64,000 bases of DNA, from contig NZ_JALBGD010000004.1 in the NCBI RefSeq assembly GCF_023507705.1, positions 62,001-126,000 on the forward strand. Reading direction: 5' to 3'. Of this stretch, positions 17,528 to 26,475 are shown one piece after another. The DNA is from Stappia sp. WLB 29. GTDB taxonomy: Bacteria > Pseudomonadota > Alphaproteobacteria > Rhizobiales > Stappiaceae. A program made the position numbers and the translations under genes. Position 1 is the stretch's first letter; each line of letters opens with the position of its first letter. The notes beneath the pieces are model-generated. The model did no database searches, was not told the origin of the DNA, and worked only from the letters and a program-made list of their open reading frames with translations.

Positions 17528-18049
17528 ATGCAGGACATCGAGCGAAGGTCGGGGTGCCCGATCAATCTGGCGATGGAAGTGCTGGGGGATCGCTGGAGCC
17601 TCGTCGTCATCCGCGACATGATGTTCGGCAATCGCCGGCATTTCCGCGAGTTGCTGACCCGCTCGGAAGAGGGGATCGCCTCCAACATCCTGGCGGCCCG
17701 GCTGAAGCGGCTCGTCGCGCTCGGCCTCGTCACGAAGCGTGAGGATCCGAGCCACAGCCAGAAGGCGATCTACAGCCTGGCGGAACCGGCGATCCAGCTG
17801 GTGCCCGTGCTGGCGGTGCTCGGCGCCTGGGGACGCAGGCACCTGCCGGTCAGCGAGGAGCTGTCGATCCGCGCGCAGCTGCTGGAGGAGGGCGGCGAGC
17901 CGATGTGGAGCGCCTTCATGGACGACCTGCGCCGCCTGCATCTGGAGGACCCCGTCGCCGGCGCGAACGGAGCCATCGTTTCGCCGGTTCTGGCGGATCT
18001 CACCAAGGCCTACGAGGCCGTGCGGGCGCGAACGGCGCCTGCCGGATAG
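17528..18049 (+). CDS. HxlR-family winged-helix transcriptional regulator
   Basis: A 173-residue regulator. The N-terminal half has the HxlR pattern: a Cys (SGCPINLAMEVLGDRWSLVVIRDM), FRELLTRSEEGIASNILAARLKRLVALGLV (winged helix, about residues 15-90) and a wing ending in IYSLAEPA. The single Cys at the family position could sense electrophiles or oxidants. Divergent from the RibD-C reductase, which is a common pairing in which HxlR controls the reductase. The C-terminal 70 residues extend beyond the minimal HxlR length. Confidence 0.9.
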   Translation: MQDIERRSGCPINLAMEVLGDRWSLVVIRDMMFGNRRHFRELLTRSEEGIASNILAARLKRLVALGLVTKREDPSHSQKAIYSLAEPAIQLVPVLAVLGAWGRRHLPVSEELSIRAQLLEEGGEPMWSAFMDDLRRLHLEDPVAGANGAIVSPVLADLTKAYEAVRARTAPAG

Positions 18050-18114
18050 GGCTGCCTTCCGGCCGTCTCGCCGCCGCCTGGCTCCTGCCGCAAGTCTCGC
18101 GAAAACAAAAGGCT

Positions 18115-18132
18115 GGCGGGGTGCTGCCCGCC
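18115..18132 (+). terminator. Possible stem-loop after the HxlR gene
   Basis: GGCGGG (18115-18120) and CCCGCC (18127-18132) form a perfect short stem with a six-base loop 66 bases after the HxlR stop. There is no T-run, so it is a weak terminator candidate. Nothing else was recognised between 18050 and 18228. Confidence 0.25.
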
Positions 18133-18228
18133 CGCCGCGCACCCCTGCCCGACAAGCTTTGCTTCGGCTCTGCCCAGCCGTGGCATACGGCAGTGAACAT
18201 TTAGCCGGATCTCCTGCCCTAGGTGTTC

Positions 18229-18276
18229 TTGACAACGTTATCATTCGAGTGCTAGTGCCCATGACAACGTTGTCAT
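18229..18276 (+). promoter_or_regulatory. Promoter region with two LacI-type operators
   Basis: ATGACAACGTTGTCAT (18261-18276) is a perfect 16-bp palindrome with the central CG typical of LacI-family operators. TGACAACGTTATCA (18230-18243) is the same site with one mismatch. The centres are 32 bp apart, three helical turns. The upstream copy overlaps a TTGACA (18229-18234) that could be the -35 box, so binding would block initiation. The only LacI-family gene in the window is the last gene of the operon that follows (24063-25148). Between 18277 and 18425 lies a leader with a 16-nt near-repeat (18288-18303 and 18312-18327) inside a 15-codon open frame without a ribosome site. Confidence 0.8.
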
Positions 18277-18425
18277 GACGTGACCATGAACGCCGCTGGG
18301 ACGTCGCCGCGGAACGGCGCTGGGACGCGGTAATCGCCGGACTGAGAGAGCGGCTCAGCGATCTGCGGCTGCATGATGCGGCAACCGGATCTGGGAGATG
18401 CGGCGAAGGCCGTGCGAGGGATGGA

Positions 18426-19679
18426 ATGATGCGGGAAGACGGGAGCCTCGAGGCAAGCGCTGCGCAAGGCGTCGGCGGTCCGGACCTCGGCCTGTCGCCG
18501 GAGCGCGGTGAACTGGCCCTGCCGGTCCTGACCATGGACGAGGCGGCTTTCGACGCGAATGTCGACGCGATGTTCGACTACGTCTCCAAGGCCGGCGTCT
18601 CCATCGCCCCGCATGCCAAGACGCCAATGTCCCCCGACCTGTCGCAGCGCCTGCTGGATCGCGGTGCCTGGGGTCTTTCCGTCGCCAACCTGCAACAGGC
18701 GCGCGTATTCCTGGAACACGGCGCTCGCCGCCTGCTCGTCGCCAACCAGCTCGGCGGCCGCCGCTCGGCCGAGCGGTTCGCCGCGCTCCTGCAGCGCTGG
18801 CCCGATGCGGTGCTCGTCTTCTTCGCCGATTCGCCCGAGAGCCTTGAGGTGATCGATCATGTCGGCCGCACCGCCGGCCGCAACGCGCCGGTCCTGGTCG
18901 AAGTCGGGGCAGGCCGCGCCGGGGCGCGCAGTCTCGATGCCGCTTGCGCCGTGATCGAGGCCGCATCCCGTCTTTCCCATGTCGAGCTTGCCGGCGTCGC
19001 CGCCTATGAAGGCGCCGCCGCAACCGCCGATCCGCAGGAAACGGTCGCGGCGATTTCCGCGCTGAACGCGCTGGCCGGCGAAGTGCATGCCCTGCTGCGG
19101 GCGGCCGCGCCGGACCGTCCGCTGATCCTCAGCGCCGGCGGGTCCTCCTTCTTCGATCTCGTCGTCGGCGATCTCAAGCCGCTGGCGAGCCGCGACGGCA
19201 GCACCGAGCTGGTGCTGCGCAGCGGCGCGATCTTCTTTCACGACCATGGGGTCTACGAGCGTTCGCTCGCCGCGATGGATGCGCGGGCCGGTTTTGCAGG
19301 GGTGACGGGCGTTGCCGCGCGCGATGCCTTCCGTCCGGCGCTGACCGTCTGGGCCGAGGTGCTGTCGCGGCCCGAGCCGGGGCTCGCGATCTGCGGCATG
19401 GGCATGCGCGACGTCTCCTACGACCAGGATCTGCCGGTACCGCTTGCGGCCTGGCGCGATGGCGTGCAAACAGCCAGCCGCGATGCCCTCGGGACCGTGG
19501 TGAAGCTCAATGACCAGCACGCCTTCCTGAGGCTGCCGGAGGGCAGCGGGCTTGGCGTCGGCGATATCGTCGCCTTCGGCATCTCGCACCCCTGCACCTG
19601 TCTCGACCGCTGGCGCGTGATCCTCGGGCACGGTGCGGACGGGCGCATCGCCGCCGCCTATCCCACCCACTTCAGCTAG
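18426..19679 (+). CDS. DSD1-like PLP enzyme (D-serine dehydratase / D-threonine aldolase family)
   Basis: A 417-residue fold-type III PLP enzyme of the alanine-racemase-N plus D-serine-dehydratase-like domain family. The PLP lysine is in IAPHAKTPMSPDL (about residue 67). The C-terminal metal site is in ISHPCTCLDRWR, where His and Cys bind zinc in characterised members. HDHGVYER and GMGMRDVSYDQD are also family segments. It could be a D-threonine or 3-hydroxyaspartate aldolase or a D-serine/threonine dehydratase; the RidA gene in the same operon favours a dehydratase that makes a reactive enamine. First gene after the LacI operators, with about 150 nt of leader. Confidence 0.85.
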   Translation: MMREDGSLEASAAQGVGGPDLGLSPERGELALPVLTMDEAAFDANVDAMFDYVSKAGVSIAPHAKTPMSPDLSQRLLDRGAWGLSVANLQQARVFLEHGARRLLVANQLGGRRSAERFAALLQRWPDAVLVFFADSPESLEVIDHVGRTAGRNAPVLVEVGAGRAGARSLDAACAVIEAASRLSHVELAGVAAYEGAAATADPQETVAAISALNALAGEVHALLRAAAPDRPLILSAGGSSFFDLVVGDLKPLASRDGSTELVLRSGAIFFHDHGVYERSLAAMDARAGFAGVTGVAARDAFRPALTVWAEVLSRPEPGLAICGMGMRDVSYDQDLPVPLAAWRDGVQTASRDALGTVVKLNDQHAFLRLPEGSGLGVGDIVAFGISHPCTCLDRWRVILGHGADGRIAAAYPTHFS

Positions 19680-19694
19680 GTCGCCGGAAGGCTC

Positions 19695-20363
19695 ATGCTC
19701 CAACTCAACTTCAACCAGCTCTGGCGCTATCAGGACGAGTTCCTGCACGGCATGTCGCTGACCCTGCTGCTCACCCTCGTGGCGACGGTGGCGGGTCTGG
19801 CGATCGGTCTTGCCGGCGCCGCCGCCGCCGGCAGCCGCTTCGCGGCGCTGCGGCTGCTCGTGCGCAGCTATGTCGAGGTGATCCGCAACACCCCGGCGCT
19901 GATCCAGCTGTTCCTGATCTTCTTCGTGCTGCCCTATGCGGGCCTGCGCCTGCCGCCGGTCTATGCCGCGGCCACGGCGCTCTCGATCTACATGGGCGCC
20001 TATGCGACGGAGATCATCCGCGGCGGCCTCGCCTCGATCCCGCGCAGCCAGGTCGAGGCCGGCCAGTGCCTCGGGCTGACCCGCTGGCAGGTGTTCCGCC
20101 ATGTGATCCTGCCGCCGGCCCTGCGCAACATCTATCCCTCGATCACCAGCCAGATCGTGCTGCTGCTGCTCGGCACCTCGCTCGCCTCGCAGGTCTCCGC
20201 GCCGGAACTGTTCCATGCGGCTGCCTTCGTCGAGAGCCGCACCTTCCGCAGCTTCGAGGTCTATGCGGTCGTCTGCGCGATCTACTTCACCCTGGTCCTG
20301 GCATTCCGGCTGGCGTTCGCGGGCATCGGCCGGATCGCCTTCCGCTGGCCGACCGGTCGATAG
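19695..20363 (+). CDS. Amino-acid ABC transporter permease (HisM/GlnP family)
   Basis: A 222-residue permease of the polar amino-acid uptake class. VEVIRNTPALIQLFLIFF and the coupling loop EAGQCLGLTRWQVFRHVILP are the family marks; about five membrane helices. Sixteen bases after the PLP-enzyme gene. Pairs with the next permease and the GlnQ-type ATPase. Confidence 0.93.
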   Translation: MLQLNFNQLWRYQDEFLHGMSLTLLLTLVATVAGLAIGLAGAAAAGSRFAALRLLVRSYVEVIRNTPALIQLFLIFFVLPYAGLRLPPVYAAATALSIYMGAYATEIIRGGLASIPRSQVEAGQCLGLTRWQVFRHVILPPALRNIYPSITSQIVLLLLGTSLASQVSAPELFHAAAFVESRTFRSFEVYAVVCAIYFTLVLAFRLAFAGIGRIAFRWPTGR

Positions 20364-20374
20364 GAGGCGGGACG

Positions 20375-21011
20375 ATGCGCGGTTTCACGATCTCCGACTT
20401 CCTCACCATGCTGGCCGCCGTGCAGTGGACGGCAACGCTGGTGGTTCTTGCGCTGGCCTTCGGCGCGCCGCTGGCGCTGCTGCTCGCCCGCATGTGCACC
20501 GGGCGCAGCCGCATCGCGCGGCTCGTCGCCACCGGCATCCTGCAGCTCGTGCAGGGCGTGCCTGTGCTCGGCCTGCTGATGTTCTTCTACTTCGGCATGC
20601 CGGTCTTCCTCGGCATCAAGGTTCCGGCGCTGGTCTCGGTCGGTGCGGCCTTCACCATCTTCACCGCCGCCTTCCTCGGCGAGATCTGGCGCGGCGGCAT
20701 CCAGGCGGTGCATGTGGCGCAAGGTGAGGCGGCGGCCTGCCTCGGCCTGACCCGCTGGCAGACCTTCCGCCATGTGATCGCGCCGCAGGCCTTCCGCATC
20801 GCGCTGCCGGCGACGGTCGGGTTCCTGGTGCAGCTCATCAAGAACACGTCGCTCGCCTCGGTGGTCGGCTTCGTCGAGCTGGCCCGCGCCGGGCAGCTCG
20901 CCAGCGCGGCGACGTTCCAGCCGCTCCTTTCCTATGCCTGCGTGGCGGCGATCTACTTCGCCCTGTGCTTCCCGCTCACGCTCTGGTCCCGTTCCCTGGA
21001 GGACAAGCTCA

Positions 21012-21025
<14 letters not shown>
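20375..21025 (+). CDS. Amino-acid ABC transporter permease (second subunit)
   Basis: A 216-residue permease starting MRGFTISDFLTMLAAVQWTA after a clear ribosome site (TAGGAGGCGGG). It has LVQGVPVLGLLMFFYFG and the coupling loop AAACLGLTRWQTFRHVIAP. The frame is open upstream as a shadow of the first permease. Its end overlaps the ATPase gene by 14 bp. Confidence 0.93.
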
Positions 21026-21743
<718 letters not shown>

Positions 21744-21777
21744 CGGCCGGCTTCTTCCAAAGGAAAGGGGAACCCCG

Positions 21778-22557
21778 ATGAATTTCTTCAGGACGGCTCT
21801 TGCCGCGGCAGCCATCGCTGCCGTCTCGCTCACCTCCGGCTCGGCCTTCGCCGACAAGCTGCAGGACATCCTCAATGCCGGCAAGGTGCGCATCGGCGTG
21901 CTTGCCGACTCCGCCCCCTGGGGCTTCCGCGACGGTGAGGGCAAGCTCACCGGCTTCGACGTGGAGCTCGCCAATCTCGTTGCCGCCGATCTCGGCGTCG
22001 ATCTGGAGATCGTCGAGGTGACGGGCGCGGCCCGCCTGCCGAGCCTCCTGTCCGACCAGATCGACGTGCTCGTCGCCGCCGCCGGCGCCACCCCTGAGCG
22101 CGCGCAGCAGGTGATGTTCACCTCGCCCTATGTCGCCGTGCAGCTCGGCGTCTACGGCAAGGCCGGCACCCCGACCTATTCGAAGCCCGCCGAGCTTTCC
22201 GGCAAGTCGATCGCCGTTGCCCGCGGCACCACGCTCGACGTCTGGCTGACCGACAACGTGCCGGATGCGAACCTCGTCCGCTTCGAGGACGCAGCCAGCG
22301 CGCTCGCCGCCTTCTTCGCCGGCCAGACCGAGTACTTCGCCGAGAACAGCGCCATCGCGCTCAACGCGTCCGGCTCGGCCGACGTAGAGCTGAAGTACCT
22401 GATCCGTCAGTCGCCGGCCCACGCCGCCGTTCGCCACGGCGAGCACAACCTGCTGCAGTGGCTGAACACGGACCTGTTCTTCAACCGCCTGAACGGCAAG
22501 CTCGAGGCTCTGCAGGTCAAGTGGTTCAAGGAAGCGACGCCGCTTCCCAACATGTGA
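21778..22557 (+). CDS. Amino-acid ABC transporter substrate-binding protein
   Basis: A 259-residue periplasmic binding protein of family 3. A Sec signal peptide MNFFRTALAAAAIAAVSLTS ends at AFA before DKLQDI. The mature protein has IGVLADSAPWGFRDGEGKLTGFDVELA, the canonical lobe-1 start, and ARLPSLLSDQIDVLVA. The usual ligand Arg region is TPERAQQVMFTSPY. Ligand is unknown; the operon suggests a D- or acylated amino acid. Confidence 0.93.
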   Translation: MNFFRTALAAAAIAAVSLTSGSAFADKLQDILNAGKVRIGVLADSAPWGFRDGEGKLTGFDVELANLVAADLGVDLEIVEVTGAARLPSLLSDQIDVLVAAAGATPERAQQVMFTSPYVAVQLGVYGKAGTPTYSKPAELSGKSIAVARGTTLDVWLTDNVPDANLVRFEDAASALAAFFAGQTEYFAENSAIALNASGSADVELKYLIRQSPAHAAVRHGEHNLLQWLNTDLFFNRLNGKLEALQVKWFKEATPLPNM

Positions 22558-22563
22558 GTTCCT

Positions 22564-22613
22564 CCCGGACGGGCGGGATCGCGTCCCCAGTGGCGTGGTC
22601 TCGTCCGTCCGGG
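22564..22613 (+). promoter_or_regulatory. Hairpin after the amino-acid binding-protein gene
   Basis: CCCGGACGG (22564-22572) and CCGTCCGGG (22605-22613) are perfect 9-bp arms around a 32-base GC-rich loop, directly after the binding-protein stop and before the RidA gene. No T-run; likely an mRNA 3'-end stabiliser or weak attenuator. Confidence 0.45.
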
Positions 22614-22648
22614 CGTTCCAGTCGTTCGACAGTCACGGAGTAAAGTCG

Positions 22649-22993
22649 ATGATCAAGCGTTTCCAGGTTGGCCCGCGCATGTCCCAGGCCGTCGTCTCGG
22701 GCGGCCATGTCCACATTGCCGGCCAGGTGGCCGACAACCGCAAGGGCAGCCTTCAGGAGCAGACCCGCGAGGTCCTGGCCAAGATCGACGCGCTTCTGGC
22801 TGAGGCCGGCAGCGACCGCTCGCGCCTCGTCGCCGTGACCGTCCTCCTGCCGCATATCATCGACTTCGACGCGATGAACGCCGTCTACGACGCCTGGATC
22901 GATCCGGCCAATCCGCCGGCGCGGGCCTGCTACGAGGCGCGTCTCGCCGATCCGGACCTTCGCGTCGAGATGACCGCGATCGCCGCCCTTTGA
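22649..22993 (+). CDS. RidA/YjgF-family protein
   Basis: A 114-residue trimeric RidA-type protein starting MIKRFQVGPRMSQAVVSGG (GGAG ribosome site nearby; the in-frame ATG at 22595 lies inside the hairpin). HIAGQVADNRKGSLQEQTREVL and the conserved Arg in PARACYEARLADPDLRVEM, where the Arg binds the imine carboxylate, are visible. RidA hydrolyses 2-aminoacrylate-type enamines or imines made by PLP enzymes, fitting the DSD1-like enzyme at the head of the operon. Confidence 0.9.
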   Translation: MIKRFQVGPRMSQAVVSGGHVHIAGQVADNRKGSLQEQTREVLAKIDALLAEAGSDRSRLVAVTVLLPHIIDFDAMNAVYDAWIDPANPPARACYEARLADPDLRVEMTAIAAL

Positions 22994-23018
22994 TCCTTCC
23001 CTCCCAGGCCGGGCGACC

Positions 23019-24041
23019 ATGCACACTGGCGTTTTCCACGATCTCGACCTGACGGCGCAGGGCCGGCGGCTTGCCCGCCTGTCCGTTCCGTTCTCGATCG
23101 ACCGCTCGCCCTACTTCCAGGCGAAGATCCCTGTCGTGCGCCTGCGTAACGGCGAGGGACCGCGCATCCTGCTGATGGCCGGCAACCACGGCGACGAATA
23201 CGAGGGCGAGATCCTGCTTGCGCGCCTTGCTCGCGAGCTGGCGCCCGAGCGCATGCGCGGCGAAGTCACCATCATTCCCTTTGCCAATGCGCCCGCCGTC
23301 ATGGCGGCGCGGCGGCGCTCGCCGCTCGACGAGGGCAATCTCAACCGCTCCTTTCCCGGCGACCCGCAGGGCACGCCGACGGCCCGCATCGCGCATTTTC
23401 TCGAGCACGAGCTGTTCCCCCTCCACGACGTGGTCTTCGACCTGCATTCGGGCGGCACCTCGATGGAGCACCTGCACTGCGCGCTGATCGAGCGCCAGGG
23501 ACCCCCGGAACGCTTCGCTGCCGCCATGCGACTGATGCGGGCGACCGGGCTCCCCTACGGCTTCGTCGCGGAGAACGGCGCGGCAGCACCCACCTCCATG
23601 GCGGCGGCCGCGCGGGCCGGGGCCATCGGCCTCAGCGGCGAGTTCGGCGGCGGCGGCACGGTCACGGCCGACTCCATGCAGGCGACGGCCTGCGCCATCG
23701 ACAACGTGCTGATCGAGCTGGGCGTCATCGACGCTCCGCTGCTGTCCCGTAAGCCCTTGGCGCGCAAGGAAATGACCGTGCTGGCCCTTGAAAGCCACGC
23801 ACAGGCGATCTATGCGGTTCGGCGGGGCTGGTTCGAGCCCGCGGTGGCGCTGGGCGACAGGGTCGAGGCCGGCGATCTCGCCGGCTGGTACCATGATTTC
23901 GAACGGCTGGACCTGCCGGAGGAGGAGCTGCGCTTCGCTCGGCCGGGTATCGTGCTGTCGCGGCGATTGCATTGCGACAGCCAGGCCGGCGATTGTCTCA
24001 TGCAGGCGGCGCGTCCCCTGCGGGAGGACGAAGTGATCTGA
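23019..24041 (+). CDS. Zinc deacylase, succinylglutamate desuccinylase/aspartoacylase family
   Basis: A 340-residue M14-like hydrolase. Zinc ligands are His and Glu in GNHGDEYEGE (about residues 54-63) and His in FDLHSGGTS (about 145). The substrate-carboxylate Asn-Arg is in GNLNRSFPGD. The C-terminal beta domain is present. Family members remove acyl groups from amino acids (AstE, aspartoacylase, and DoeB, which cleaves N-acetyl-diaminobutyrate in ectoine breakdown). The build is closest to DoeB-type proteins, but no other ectoine gene is here. It probably frees an N-acylated amino acid imported by the neighbouring ABC transporter. Confidence 0.85.
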   Translation: MHTGVFHDLDLTAQGRRLARLSVPFSIDRSPYFQAKIPVVRLRNGEGPRILLMAGNHGDEYEGEILLARLARELAPERMRGEVTIIPFANAPAVMAARRRSPLDEGNLNRSFPGDPQGTPTARIAHFLEHELFPLHDVVFDLHSGGTSMEHLHCALIERQGPPERFAAAMRLMRATGLPYGFVAENGAAAPTSMAAAARAGAIGLSGEFGGGGTVTADSMQATACAIDNVLIELGVIDAPLLSRKPLARKEMTVLALESHAQAIYAVRRGWFEPAVALGDRVEAGDLAGWYHDFERLDLPEEELRFARPGIVLSRRLHCDSQAGDCLMQAARPLREDEVI

Positions 24042-24062
24042 CGCGCGGGAGAGCGGAGCAGC

Positions 24063-25148
24063 ATGGCGGAAGCGACCGACCTGACGGCACATACCCATGA
24101 TGCCGTTCTGCGCCTTTCGCCCGACAGGCCGGAGGGCGCTGCCGCCCGTCCTGCCCGCCCGCCGCGCATCGAGGACGTCGCCCGCCAGGCTGGCGTCTCG
24201 CCGATCACCGTTTCCCGCGCCCTGCGCACGCCCGACATGGTCTCGCCGAAGACCCGCGACCGCATCCTGCAGGTGGTCGAGGCCACCGGCTACTGGTCCA
24301 ACCCGCATGCCTCGGCCCTGCGCTCGGGCCGCTCCAGCATCGTCGCGGCCTTCGTGTCCAACCTCCTCAGCCAGCAATACAGCCAGGCGGTGCGCGCCTG
24401 CGCCCGGGTGGTGGAGCAGCACGGCTATCAGCTGATGGTCGGGCAGACCTCCTATTCCTATTCGCGGGAACTCAGCGCCATCCAGTCGCTGCGCTCGCTA
24501 CGGCCTGCCGCGGTTTTCTTCACCGGCGTCATCGAGCTGGAGGAAAACCGCGACCTGCTGCGCGAGCTCGATATCCCGATCGTCGAAAGCTGGGCCTATC
24601 CGCCCGATCCGCTCGACATGCTGGTCGGCTTTTCCAACACCGACGCCGGCCGGCTGGCGGCAAGCCATCTGGTCGGGCGCGGCTACCGGCGTCTTGCTTT
24701 CATGGGCCGCAGCGGCGGCCGCGGCGCGCTGCGCCTTTCCGGCTTTGCCGAGCGCGCGGCGGAGCTGGGAGCGGAGATCGTCGAGACGATCCGGGTGGAG
24801 CAGGTGGACAGCGTCATCGACGGGCGCCGTGCCTACCGAACCCTTCTGGAGGGCGGGCGCAGCTTCGATGCGATCTTCTGCGCCAACGACCTTCTCGGCC
24901 TTGGCACGCTGCTGGAAGCGCGGCAGCAGGGACGGCGCATCCCCGACGATCTGGCCCTGCTGACCTTCGGCGACAACGACCTTGCCGGGGAGCTGTCGCC
25001 GCGCCTGTCAACCATCTCCTTCGACAGCCATGCCATGGGCACCCGGGCGGGCGAGATGATCGTCGACCGGCTGGATCCGCGCAGCGATGGCGTCCTCGTC
25101 TCCAGCCTCTGCCTCGACCTGGAACTCATCCCCGGCGAAACGACTTGA
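24063..25148 (+). CDS. LacI-family transcriptional regulator
   Basis: A 361-residue repressor. The DNA-binding helix-turn-helix is RIEDVARQAGVSPITVSRAL (residues 35-54) and the hinge follows near residue 80; the rest is the periplasmic-binding-like effector domain (AFVSNLLSQQYSQAV; FDAIFCANDLLGLG). About 34 extra residues precede the HTH. It is the last gene of the 18426-25148 operon and very probably binds the two CG-centred palindromes at 18230-18276, giving autoregulation of the whole operon. Its stop is 13 bases from the convergent kinase gene. Confidence 0.93.
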   Translation: MAEATDLTAHTHDAVLRLSPDRPEGAAARPARPPRIEDVARQAGVSPITVSRALRTPDMVSPKTRDRILQVVEATGYWSNPHASALRSGRSSIVAAFVSNLLSQQYSQAVRACARVVEQHGYQLMVGQTSYSYSRELSAIQSLRSLRPAAVFFTGVIELEENRDLLRELDIPIVESWAYPPDPLDMLVGFSNTDAGRLAASHLVGRGYRRLAFMGRSGGRGALRLSGFAERAAELGAEIVETIRVEQVDSVIDGRRAYRTLLEGGRSFDAIFCANDLLGLGTLLEARQQGRRIPDDLALLTFGDNDLAGELSPRLSTISFDSHAMGTRAGEMIVDRLDPRSDGVLVSSLCLDLELIPGETT

Positions 25149-25161
25149 CCAGAAGTGAAAC

Positions 25162-26475
25162 CTAAACGGTGAGCGTGCCGTCGCGCAGGCGCACGAAATA
25201 GTCGTCCTTGCCGATCTGGCCGCCCTTGAGGATCAGTTCGACGCCCGGCTCCCCGTCGGCGCCATGGGCGTTGCAGACCGGCGAGCCGGGGCTGTCGGAG
25301 ATCGGATGACGCAGGGTGAGGGCGTGAATGTCGAGCGCGCCGAGCGCATGGCTCGACGTGTCGCCGCCGGCCACCGCCACGCGCGCAAGCCCGTGACGCG
25401 CCAGCAGCGCGGCCAGCAGCCGGCCGAGCGCCTCGCCCACCGCATCGTCGCCGCCCTGATCCTGACCGCTCGCCACCACGCTGGACTGGCCGAGCGCGGT
25501 GTAGACGAGCGGGCTCCCGCCGGAAGACAGCACGTCCTCGGCACGGGCCAGCACCGTTTCGAACGCCGCCTCGCGCCCCTGGCCGGAGGCCAGCGCCGAA
25601 TAGTCGATCTCGATGCCGGTAAAACCGGCGCCGAGCGCTGTGCGGATCTGCCGTTCGGTCGTCGGCGAGCAGCTCCCCGAGACGACCGCCATCCGCTCCT
25701 GCCGCGCCAGCGGTTCGAACCGCATGGGGCGCACTCCGGCCTCGCTCTGTCGCCACGCCTCCAGCAGCGCATATTCGATACCGGAGGAGCCGAAGACCAG
25801 CGGTCCGTTCCGTCGGGCGGCGTCTTCGAGAGAGGCGCCGGCGGCGGCCTGCGAGGCCTTGTCGAAGACATCGATCAGCACGATGCGGGCTTCGTCCGAC
25901 GGAACCTGCCCCAGAGCCGGATCGGTCGGGCCGACAAGGGCGGACGGCAGGGAAGTCTGGGCGGCAAGATGCAGCAGCAGATCGGCCTCGCCCATCGGCG
26001 TTGCCGGATGGTTCGCCATCACCGGGTGCCTGTCGATGCGGTGCAGCGTGTCGCGCCAGGCGGCGAAGAGATGGCCGGCGAACGTATAGCGTCGCAATTG
26101 CGGCGCGCCGACGACGAGCGCCAGTCGGTGCTGGCCGAAGGCGGCAAGGCCGATTTCCATCGCCCGGCCGATGGAGCCGCGATGGGGCGCGCTGTCGAAG
26201 GTCGAGCAGACCTTGTAATGGCAAAAGCGCGCGCCGAGCGACTTCAGCCAGGTGAACACCTGCGGCAGCTCGGCGTCCATCCAGTCCGGCGACCGGCTGC
26301 GGCTGGTGCCGGCAAGGCCCATGGCGCGGCAGCCGGCAAAGCGCGCCAGCAGGGCCTCGTCCGGCCTGCGGGTGAACAGCACGGTCTCGACACCGTTGGA
26401 GGTCAGAGCCTCCATCACGTCGGTCGAGCCGGTGAAGTCGTCGCCATAATAGGAGAGCAGCAGATCGCCGGCCAT
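25162..26475 (-). CDS. oiaK: DUF1537 four-carbon acid-sugar kinase family, probable 3-oxo-isoapionate kinase
   Basis: A 437-residue kinase of the DUF1537 family. The N-terminal substrate motif is YYGDDFTGSTDVMEAL (GDDFTGS at residues 11-17). KVCSTFDSAPHRGSIGRA and the C-terminal ATP-binding glycine region VAVAGGDTSSHALG are also present. Known family members phosphorylate 3-oxo-tetronate, D-threonate or 3-oxo-isoapionate. Because it overlaps the RuBisCO-like gene by one base (TGATG) and faces an ApnO-like gene, the D-apionate pathway assignment (OiaK) is favoured over OtnK; a clear OtnK is present separately at 38917. Substrate is inferred from context. Confidence 0.75.
   Translation of the reverse strand: MAGDLLLSYYGDDFTGSTDVMEALTSNGVETVLFTRRPDEALLARFAGCRAMGLAGTSRSRSPDWMDAELPQVFTWLKSLGARFCHYKVCSTFDSAPHRGSIGRAMEIGLAAFGQHRLALVVGAPQLRRYTFAGHLFAAWRDTLHRIDRHPVMANHPATPMGEADLLLHLAAQTSLPSALVGPTDPALGQVPSDEARIVLIDVFDKASQAAAGASLEDAARRNGPLVFGSSGIEYALLEAWRQSEAGVRPMRFEPLARQERMAVVSGSCSPTTERQIRTALGAGFTGIEIDYSALASGQGREAAFETVLARAEDVLSSGGSPLVYTALGQSSVVASGQDQGGDDAVGEALGRLLAALLARHGLARVAVAGGDTSSHALGALDIHALTLRHPISDSPGSPVCNAHGADGEPGVELILKGGQIGKDDYFVRLRDGTLTV

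Noticed and set aside
18286-18333. 15-codon leader peptide before the PLP-enzyme gene
   Set aside because: No ribosome site and no regulatory codon run; the frame reflects a 16-nt near-repeat.
23019-24041. Ectoine degradation gene doeB
   Set aside because: The fold fits, but no doeA, doeC, doeD or ectoine transporter genes accompany it, so I kept a family-level call.
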